DNA of 64,000 nucleotides from Lampropedia cohaerens (lineage in GTDB: Bacteria; Pseudomonadota; Gammaproteobacteria; Burkholderiales; Burkholderiaceae_C), in the NCBI RefSeq assembly GCF_001005215.1, contig NZ_LBNQ01000025.1, positions 124,001-188,000 of the forward strand, written 5' to 3'. This document shows, piece by piece, positions 57,846 through 64,000 of this stretch. How positions within the stretch are numbered: the first letter of the stretch is position 1; every line of letters begins with the position of its first letter. The position numbers and the translations under genes were made by a program. The notes beneath the pieces are model-generated. The model worked only from the letters and a program-made list of their open reading frames with translations. It was not told the origin of the DNA and did not search any database.

Positions 57846-58799
57846 ATGACTCCATTCGCCTTTGTATTTCCCGGTCAGGGCTCGCAGTCCGTCGGCATGC
57901 TCGACGGCTGGGGCGATCATCCCGCAGTCGCACTGGCGCTGCAGGAAGCCTCCGACGCCCTCGGCGAAGACCTGGGACAACTGATCCGGCAAGGCCCCAA
58001 GGACGCACTGGCATTGACCACCAACACGCAGCCGGTGATGCTGGTGGCTGGCGTGGCAGCCTGGCTGGTCTGGAAGGCCGAAGGCGGCCGCGATCCGGCC
58101 CTGCTGGCCGGACATTCCCTGGGAGAGTACTCCGCACTGGTGGCCGCCGGCGTGCTAACGCTGGCGCAGGCCGCCCCGCTGGTGCGCCTGCGCGCTGCCG
58201 CGATGCAGGAGGCCGTACCGGTGGGCACTGGCGCAATGGCCGCCGTGCTCGGTCTGCCTGCACAGCAGGTTCGGGACATCTGCCAGCAGGTCATGCAGAC
58301 ATTGCAGCAGTCTGGCGGCCAGGAAGTGGCCGAGGCCGTGAACTTCAACGATCCGGGCCAGACCGTTATCGCTGGCACCAAAGCCGGCATTGAGGCTGCT
58401 GCCGAGCAGCTCAAGGCCGCTGGCGCCAAGCGCGTGCTGCCACTGCCGGTATCCGCGCCCTTTCACTCCAGCCTGATGAAGCCTGCCGCCGACAAGCTGC
58501 GCGAGGCGCTGGAGGCGACACCCCTGCAGGCACCGGCCATCCCGGTCATTCATAACATTGATGTGGATGTGGCCACCACTGCGCAGGCCATCCGCGATGC
58601 GCTCTATCGTCAGGCGTTTGGCCCGGTGCGCTGGGTCGAGACCGTACAGGCCATGCAACAACGCGGCATGCGCCACATCCTCGAATGCGGCCCCGGCAAG
58701 GTGCTGACCGGCATGGTCAAGCGCATTGCGCCAGAGCTGGAGGGGCCGTCCATCTACGACCTGCCCAGTCTGCAGGCAGCCAAGGAGTTTTTGTCATGA
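57846..58799 (+). CDS. fabD: Malonyl-CoA:ACP transacylase FabD
   Basis: FabD loads malonyl groups onto ACP. It has the N-terminal FAFVFPGQGSQSVGM, the nucleophile motif GHSLGEYSAL (Ser91), the substrate Arg region LRAAAMQ and the His in SAPFHSSLM. ATG at 57846 is preferred (317 residues, family starts just before FAFVFPGQG); ATG at 57825 in frame would add seven residues. It overlaps fabG by four bases (ATGA). Confidence 0.96.
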   Translation: MTPFAFVFPGQGSQSVGMLDGWGDHPAVALALQEASDALGEDLGQLIRQGPKDALALTTNTQPVMLVAGVAAWLVWKAEGGRDPALLAGHSLGEYSALVAAGVLTLAQAAPLVRLRAAAMQEAVPVGTGAMAAVLGLPAQQVRDICQQVMQTLQQSGGQEVAEAVNFNDPGQTVIAGTKAGIEAAAEQLKAAGAKRVLPLPVSAPFHSSLMKPAADKLREALEATPLQAPAIPVIHNIDVDVATTAQAIRDALYRQAFGPVRWVETVQAMQQRGMRHILECGPGKVLTGMVKRIAPELEGPSIYDLPSLQAAKEFLS

Positions 58800-59542
58800 G
58801 CCAGGAAACCACCACCCCACAGGGCCAGATCGCGCTGGTCACCGGCGCATCGCGCGGTATAGGTGCGGCCATCGCCAAGGAGCTGGCTGCGCAGGGTTAC
58901 ACCGTCATCGGCACAGCCACCACGCCAACCGGAGCAGCAGCCATCACTTCCGCCCTGGCAGGACGTGGCAAGGGCGCGCCGCTCAACGTCAACGACCTGG
59001 GCGCGGGCGAAGCGCTGATCGATGCCATCGTCAAGGAGTACGGCGCGCTGCACGTGCTGGTCAACAATGCCGGCATCACCCGCGACACGCTGGCCATGCG
59101 CATGAAGGACGACGACTGGAATGCGGTGCTCGACACCAACCTCAGTGCCGTCTTCCGGCTCAGCCGCGCTGCGATCAAGCCCATGATGAAACAGCGCTAC
59201 GGGCGCATCATCAGCATCACCAGTGTGGTGGGCGCCATGGGCAACGTCGGACAGGCCAACTATGCGGCCGCCAAGGCCGGCGTTGCCGGCATGACGCGGG
59301 CACTGGCACGCGAGCTGGGCAGCCGCGGCATCACCGTCAACTGCATCGCACCAGGCTTCATTGCCACCGACATGACGCACGCCCTGCCGGAAGCCCAACA
59401 GGCTGCGCTGAAGGCGCAGATTCCGCTGGGGCGCCTTGGCGAGCCGCAGGACATCGCCGCTGCCGCTGCCTATCTGGCCTCGCCACAGGCTGGCTACGTG
59501 ACCGGACAAGAACTGCATGTCAACGGCGGCATGCTGATGTAA
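58796..59542 (+). CDS. fabG: 3-oxoacyl-ACP reductase FabG
   Basis: FabG reduces 3-oxoacyl-ACP with NADPH. It is a short-chain dehydrogenase with TGASRGIGAAIA, NNAGITRD, the catalytic Ser of ITSVVGAMG and YAAAKAG (Tyr and Lys). AAGGAG precedes ATG 58796, which overlaps the fabD stop. 248 residues. Confidence 0.97.
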   Translation: MSQETTTPQGQIALVTGASRGIGAAIAKELAAQGYTVIGTATTPTGAAAITSALAGRGKGAPLNVNDLGAGEALIDAIVKEYGALHVLVNNAGITRDTLAMRMKDDDWNAVLDTNLSAVFRLSRAAIKPMMKQRYGRIISITSVVGAMGNVGQANYAAAKAGVAGMTRALARELGSRGITVNCIAPGFIATDMTHALPEAQQAALKAQIPLGRLGEPQDIAAAAAYLASPQAGYVTGQELHVNGGMLM

Positions 59543-59547
59543 TGTAG

Positions 59548-59958
<411 letters not shown>

Positions 59959-60038
59959 GCCAGCACCTGGCAGTCGCGCCGCCCCTGGCGCCCTTTCAAC
60001 CAAGCGGCGCTAAATCAACGTTGAAAAGATTGCACCGC

Positions 60039-61283
60039 ATGAGTCGACGCAGAGTTGTTGTCACCGGCCTGGGTTGTGTCAGCCCGGTCGGCAATACCGT
60101 TCCAGAGGCCTGGGCCAACATCCTGGCAGGCAAGTCAGGTATAGGACCGATCACCAAATTCGATGCCAGCAGCTTTCCCGCGCGAATTGCCGGGGAGGTC
60201 AAGGATCTCGACATCAGCCCCTGGATCAGCGCCAAGGAAGCGCGCTCGATGGATGCGTTCATCCATTACGGCATTGTCGCGGCCCATGAGGCATACATGG
60301 ATGCCGGACTGCCCGCGCGCGAGCAGCTGCGCGAGGAACAGGCCGAGCGCTTTGGTGTCGTCATCGGCTCCGGCATCGGAGGCCTGCCGCTGATCGAGGC
60401 CAACTATGCCGAGTTCCTCAACCGGGGTGCGCGCCGCATCTCGCCGTTCTTCGTGCCCTCAACCATCATCAACATGGTGGCCGGCCACGTCTCCATGCGG
60501 TTTGGCCTCAAGGGTCCCAACCTCTCCATGGTCACGGCCTGCACGACCGGGCTGCATTCGATTGGCGAAGGCGCACGACTGATCGAATATGGCGATGCCG
60601 ACGTCATCATCGCGGGTGGGGCAGAAGCCACCGTCTGCCCCCTGGGCATTGGCGGATTTGCGTCAATGAAGGCATTGTCCACACGCAATGAGGATCCGCA
60701 GGCAGCCTCGCGTCCTTGGGACAAGGGCCGCGACGGGTTCGTGCTGGGCGAAGGCGCAGGGGTGCTCGTGCTGGAGGAGTACGAACACGCCAAGGCACGC
60801 GGTGCACGTATTTACGCGGAACTCGCTGGCTACGGCATGAGTGCCGACGCCGGTCACATCACCGCGCCGAATGTCGATGGCCCGCGCCGCTCCATGCTCA
60901 ACGCCTTGCGCAACGCGCACGTCAACGTCGACGAGGTGGATTACGTCAATGCCCATGGCACGTCGACACCGCTGGGCGACACCAACGAGAGCAATGCCAT
61001 CAAGGCCGCGCTGGGCGCGCATGCTGGGAATGTCGTTGTCAGCTCCACCAAGTCCATGACCGGCCATCTGCTCGGCGGTGCCGGAGGCCTTGAGAGCGTG
61101 TTCACGGTGATGGCGCTGCATGACCAGAAGATTCCGCCGACCATCAACCTGGACGACCCTGATCCCGACTGCGATCTGGACTATTGCCCCAATACGGCGC
61201 GGGATGCCAAGCTCGACGTTGCCGTCAAGAACAACTTCGGCTTCGGCGGCACCAACGGCACACTGGTGTTCAAACGCCTCTAA
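60039..61283 (+). CDS. fabF: 3-oxoacyl-ACP synthase II FabF
   Basis: FabF elongates acyl-ACP and adjusts fluidity with temperature. Catalytic Cys168 ([11 protein letters not shown]), His near 308 ([11 protein letters not shown]), His near 343 ([14 protein letters not shown]) and the C-terminal [14 protein letters not shown] are visible. ATG at 60039 (414 residues) fits the family; a TTG at 60021 is less likely. Confidence 0.97.
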   Translation: MSRRRVVVTGLGCVSPVGNTVPEAWANILAGKSGIGPITKFDASSFPARIAGEVKDLDISPWISAKEARSMDAFIHYGIVAAHEAYMDAGLPAREQLREEQAERFGVVIGSGIGGLPLIEANYAEFLNRGARRISPFFVPSTIINMVAGHVSMRFGLKGPNLSMVTACTTGLHSIGEGARLIEYGDADVIIAGGAEATVCPLGIGGFASMKALSTRNEDPQAASRPWDKGRDGFVLGEGAGVLVLEEYEHAKARGARIYAELAGYGMSADAGHITAPNVDGPRRSMLNALRNAHVNVDEVDYVNAHGTSTPLGDTNESNAIKAALGAHAGNVVVSSTKSMTGHLLGGAGGLESVFTVMALHDQKIPPTINLDDPDPDCDLDYCPNTARDAKLDVAVKNNFGFGGTNGTLVFKRL

Positions 61284-61346
61284 GCCCGACCGCATCTGCA
61301 GGGAAGCTGCCAGCGCGTTGCGCGACGGCAGCCTCTATCGATACCG

Positions 61347-61817
61347 ATGGCGCGCCATGGCCCTATCGCCGTTTCCTTTCCAGTGAAACCGCATGCGCGT
61401 GCGCTGCGGTACGCGCTGATAAGCAGCCTCGTTAGCCTGCTGGCACTTATTCTGATTGCGTACCAGACGTGGACCGCGCGCTCCAGCGCAGCGTTGTGGA
61501 TGCTGGCAGCCCTTTGGCTGCTCTCGGTGGTGCTGATGGTTCGGCAGTGGCGGGCCTTCGTTCCCGGCCACCTGCACTGGCAGCAGGGCCAATGGCTGTG
61601 GCAGCGCACCGGAGCCGCTAGCGCCATTCGCATGCAGGTGCGCCTCGTCTGGGATGGCCAGCACCGACTGCTGCTTCACTGCAAGGCGGGCGGCAATGCA
61701 CCTACCTGGCTCTGGCTGGAGCGCAGCATGGCCCCGCACCTGTGGAGCGACCTGCGCCGTGCCCTGCACCACGACAACGGCCGCACGCACACACCAACGC
61801 CTGCGCCCGGTCCATGA
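61347..61817 (+). CDS. Small two-helix membrane protein, possibly YgfX-like
   Basis: A 156-residue protein with two membrane helices near residues 20-60 (ALISSLVSLLALILIAYQ, LWMLAALWLLSVVLMV), then a Trp-rich soluble part (LHWQQGQWLWQR, APTWLWLERSMAPHLWSDLRRAL). The layout of two close helices and a C-terminal WLWLERS-type segment resembles YgfX/CptA. Identity is too low to be sure. It stands between fabF and rpoE, as in related genomes. Confidence 0.6.
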   Translation: MARHGPIAVSFPVKPHARALRYALISSLVSLLALILIAYQTWTARSSAALWMLAALWLLSVVLMVRQWRAFVPGHLHWQQGQWLWQRTGAASAIRMQVRLVWDGQHRLLLHCKAGGNAPTWLWLERSMAPHLWSDLRRALHHDNGRTHTPTPAPGP

Positions 61818-61946
61818 TCGCGTGCGGTCACTGGCGGATGCAACTGGTGCCATACTCTGCGGTTTGCGACGCCGCCGCGATGCCGTCCCCAACCAACACG
61901 GCGCCGATATTTCCAGGCGCGCAGCCCAAGATCCACCAGCCCGTGC

Positions 61947-62579
61947 ATGACTGCCCCCGAAAACCCGAAACACAGTGACGACAGCACCGACCTGCAGTTG
62001 GTCGAGCGCGCCGTCGCAGGTGACCAACGCGCATTCGAGCTGTTGGTCATCAAGTACCAGCGGCGCATCGAGCGCCTGATTGGCCGCATGGTGCGCGACA
62101 CCGATCTCATCGAGGAGATTGCACAGGAGACGTTCATCCGCGCCTACCGCGCGCTGCACCAGTTCCGCGGCGACTCCCAGTTCTATACCTGGCTCTACCG
62201 CATCGCGGTCAATACCGCCAAGAAGACGCTCAGCGACATGCGTCGCAACCCCACGGTAGCCGAGAGCACCCTGCGTGCACGCGACGATGACAACGAAACT
62301 TCTGCGCCCCTGCTGGAACTAACGTCTGCAGAGACACCAGAAACGGTGCTGGCCGCCAAGGAAATCGCGGCTGCCGTCAACGCGGCGATGGAGGACTTGG
62401 CGGACGATCTGCGTCAGGCCATCACGCTGCGCGAGATCGAAGGGTTGAGCTATGAGGCCATTGCCGAAGCGATGGACTGTCCCATCGGCACCGTGCGCTC
62501 GCGCATTTTCCGCGCCCGTGAAGCCATCTCGGCGCGGGTCAAGCCGCTGCTGGAAAATCGCTCCGGCAAGCGCTGGTAG
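61947..62579 (+). CDS. rpoE: ECF sigma factor RpoE (AlgU type)
   Basis: The envelope-stress sigma factor. Region 2 (AFELLVIKYQRRIERLIGRMVRDTDLIEEIAQETFIRAYRAL, then FYTWLYRIAVNTAKK) and region 4 (LREIEGLSYEAIAEAMDCPIGTVRSRIFRAREAI) are complete; 210 residues. The next genes encode its anti-sigma factor and a DegP-type protease, the classic regulon core. Confidence 0.96.
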   Translation: MTAPENPKHSDDSTDLQLVERAVAGDQRAFELLVIKYQRRIERLIGRMVRDTDLIEEIAQETFIRAYRALHQFRGDSQFYTWLYRIAVNTAKKTLSDMRRNPTVAESTLRARDDDNETSAPLLELTSAETPETVLAAKEIAAAVNAAMEDLADDLRQAITLREIEGLSYEAIAEAMDCPIGTVRSRIFRAREAISARVKPLLENRSGKRW

Positions 62580-62724
62580 GCGTGCGCCAGAAGCGTCCGT
62601 GCAGAACAATCATCGCACCAGGGAACCAATGCCAGGGCCAGGGAATCTGTTGTTAGAACCTGTTTACGGTCCGGCCCGTGTGCCGGCCATTTGAGTCAAG
62701 GTCAGTGAAACTAAGAGGTCCGTG

Positions 62725-63471
62725 ATGCCGCCACTTACCCGAACTGCCGTTTGCTCGGCCGCGCAGGAAGCTGCCGCCCCAAGCGCTGCAGCACGTGATC
62801 AGCTTTCCGCGTTGCTGGACGGCGAACTCGCCGATGCCGAATGCGAGGCGCTGCTGAGCCAGCTCGAGCAGGAAGCCGCCACCGCGCAGGACAGCCAGCA
62901 GCTGACGCCACTGCTGGCCGATTGGGAATGCTACAACGTCATCGGACAGACGCTGCGTGCGCCCTTGCATGATCACGTCGGCACCGATGCCGCCGCCTTC
63001 CTGACGCGACTGCGCGGCCGTCTGGCCGAGCAGTCGCAGGACCATGCGCCCACAGTGCAGTCAGGCGCCCTGCAACCGGCCCCACAGCTGGCCGCCGTCG
63101 CGCCCCCCGGTGCCAACCGCAATGCTGCCAACGCATCGCTGTTTCGCTGGAAGATGGTGGCTGGCTTTGCCTCCGTCGCGGCCATTGCCGCCATCGGCTG
63201 GAACAGCCTGACGTCCTTCAACGGTGACGCGCAGAGCGCAGGCACTCAGATGGCGGCCAACACGCCCCCCGCATCTTCCGTGCGACAGGCGCCCGGTTCC
63301 GCTACACCGGTGCAGGTGGCCGTGCAGGACGCCTCCAGTGGCGAAGTGCTCATTCGCGACCCGGAGCTTGATGCCATCCTGTCGCAGCAGTACGCCAATA
63401 CACAGGCCTTGCAGCCGCCTGCGCCATTTCTGCGCAATGCCAGCATGGCTGGCGGTGCCGGGCGTAACTGA
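62725..63471 (+). CDS. rseA: RseA/MucA-like anti-sigma-E factor
   Basis: The N-terminal cytoplasmic part has the sigma-binding pattern QLSALLDGELADAECEALLSQL, followed by WECYNVIGQTLR. A single membrane helix lies near residues 143-161 (MVAGFASVAAIAAIGW), and a periplasmic tail follows. Regulated proteolysis of such proteins frees RpoE. 248 residues; ATG at 62725 has GAGG eight bases upstream, and the codon just before it is GTG. Confidence 0.92.
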   Translation: MPPLTRTAVCSAAQEAAAPSAAARDQLSALLDGELADAECEALLSQLEQEAATAQDSQQLTPLLADWECYNVIGQTLRAPLHDHVGTDAAAFLTRLRGRLAEQSQDHAPTVQSGALQPAPQLAAVAPPGANRNAANASLFRWKMVAGFASVAAIAAIGWNSLTSFNGDAQSAGTQMAANTPPASSVRQAPGSATPVQVAVQDASSGEVLIRDPELDAILSQQYANTQALQPPAPFLRNASMAGGAGRN

Positions 63472-63512
63472 TGGCGCGCGCGGCATGCCTGCCGCACGAC
63501 ACGTACCGCACT

Positions 63513-63541
63513 GCCCGACGTCCTCTGCGTCGGGCTTTTTT
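63513..63541 (+). terminator. Rho-independent terminator after rseA
   Basis: GCCCGACG and CGTCGGGC form an 8-bp stem with a 7-base loop followed by six T. It should end the rpoE-rseA transcript, so degP needs its own promoter. Confidence 0.88.
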
Positions 63542-63607
63542 CTCGGCGCATAGAAAGAGGGTCAGCAGGTTCTGAGACGTTGCGACACAAGAATTGCAGC
63601 CCGTTCA

Positions 63608-63637
63608 GGAACAAAATGACCAGAACTGTTTTCTGAT
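63608..63637 (+). promoter_or_regulatory. Candidate sigma-E promoter of degP/mucD
   Basis: GGAACAA (63608-63614) and TCTGAT (63632-63637) with a 17-base spacer resemble the RpoE consensus GGAACTT-N15 to 17-TCnnA. It lies about 90 bases before degP and after a strong terminator, as expected for a member of the RpoE regulon. Confidence 0.5.
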
Positions 63638-63725
63638 AACTCGTTTGAGGCCAGGCCGTCGTGCACGTGCGCACATGCCCGCATGCGCGGGCCTTCCCTC
63701 CGCAACAACCATAAGGATTGATGCC

Positions 63726-64000
63726 ATGAAGCAAACTGTCATTGCGCGGCCACGTCGACTGGCCATCTCCAGCGCCATTGCCGCGGCCCTGCTGGCCAGC
63801 ACCTGCGGCGTCGCGTTCTATGCGTCCCCCAGCCATGCCCAACAGGCGCCGCAGGCCCAGCCAGGCACGGTTGCTGCCCCCGCAGCGGTTTCGGGCCTGC
63901 CCGATTTCACACGCCTGGTTGAAAGCGTCGGGCCAGCGGTTGTCAACATCCGCACCACCACCCGCGTGACCACCCGCCCGTTCCAGGGACTGCCCGGGAT
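63726..64000 (+). CDS. degP: DegP/MucD-type periplasmic serine protease, 5' part
   Basis: The first 91 codons of a Do-family protease; the gene runs out of the window. It has an N-terminal signal peptide (LAISSAIAAALLASTCGVAF and cleavage near SHAQQ) and then LPDFTRLVESVGPAVVNIRTT, the conserved start of the HtrA protease domain. The catalytic triad and PDZ domains are beyond the edge. It completes the rpoE-rseA-degP stress module. Confidence 0.9.
   Translation, partial: MKQTVIARPRRLAISSAIAAALLASTCGVAFYASPSHAQQAPQAQPGTVAAPAAVSGLPDFTRLVESVGPAVVNIRTTTRVTTRPFQGLPG

Overview
The window is about 64 kb of dense, GC-rich bacterial chromosome with almost no intergenic space. Gene content and order point to a betaproteobacterium of the order Burkholderiales, most likely family Comamonadaceae. 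The evidence is the mraZ-rsmH-ftsL-ftsI-mur order, fabF followed by a small membrane gene and rpoE-rseA-degP, a PhaM-type granule protein, a methylcrotonyl-CoA carboxylase cluster, and a DksA with a degenerate zinc finger. Species assignment is inference. I see no rRNA, tRNA, CRISPR array, transposase, integrase or prophage gene; the window looks like core genome plus metabolic clusters.

Layout. (1) 1-9354, minus strand: division and cell-wall cluster mraZ-rsmH-ftsL-ftsI-murE-murF-mraY-murD-(ftsW), every junction overlapping, preceded by a four-repeat MraZ operator. (2) 9616-16416, minus: hslVU protease, a large STAS-like protein of unknown function, dksA, a long nested palindrome, a COG0523 (CobW-type) metallochaperone GTPase and phaM. 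(3) 16594-23612: dinB (plus), then on the minus strand a MetQ-like binding protein, mutY coupled to a dynamin-like GTPase, rnk and an AraC-family regulator. (4) 23766-30942, plus: acyl-CoA ligase, methylcrotonyl-CoA carboxylase beta, methylglutaconyl-CoA hydratase, a DUF4126 membrane protein and methylcrotonyl-CoA carboxylase alpha, i.e. leucine/isovalerate catabolism. (5) 31126-37596: DJ-1/PfpI protein, ribbon-helix-helix protein, thioesterase, a C4 zinc-finger TraR/DksA protein, a YejA-like peptide-binding protein, fabI and a Tat-exported multicopper oxidase.

(6) 37678-44434: D-glucarate/galactarate catabolism. GarD and KdgD make 2,5-dioxopentanoate, the aldehyde dehydrogenase makes 2-oxoglutarate, an MFS carrier imports substrate and a GntR regulator lies between two copies of one palindromic operator. 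(7) 44470-48268: aldo/keto reductase, then a Fur-box promoter driving bfd, a possible 24-residue membrane peptide, tonB, exbB and exbD, ending at a clear terminator. (8) 48570-53093: D,D-carboxypeptidase, alpha/beta hydrolase, PQQ-type sugar dehydrogenase and a cyclic-nucleotide-binding protein. (9) RNase P RNA (minus strand, about 53101-53441) and ruvB. (10) 54603-61283, plus: yceD-rpmF-plsX-fabH-fabD-fabG-acpP-fabF, lipid synthesis linked to ribosomal protein L32. (11) 61347-64000: small membrane protein, rpoE, its anti-sigma factor and the start of a DegP/MucD protease, the envelope-stress module.

No obviously new multi-gene system is present. The observations most worth checking are the 171-bp nested palindrome that carries the stop codon of the COG0523 gene, the zinc-cysteine-poor DksA next to that metallochaperone, the paired GntR operators, the Fur box placed exactly between -35 and -10 of bfd with a tiny membrane ORF behind it, and a perfect 7-3-7 palindrome in the otherwise empty 590-bp gap at 50457-51047.
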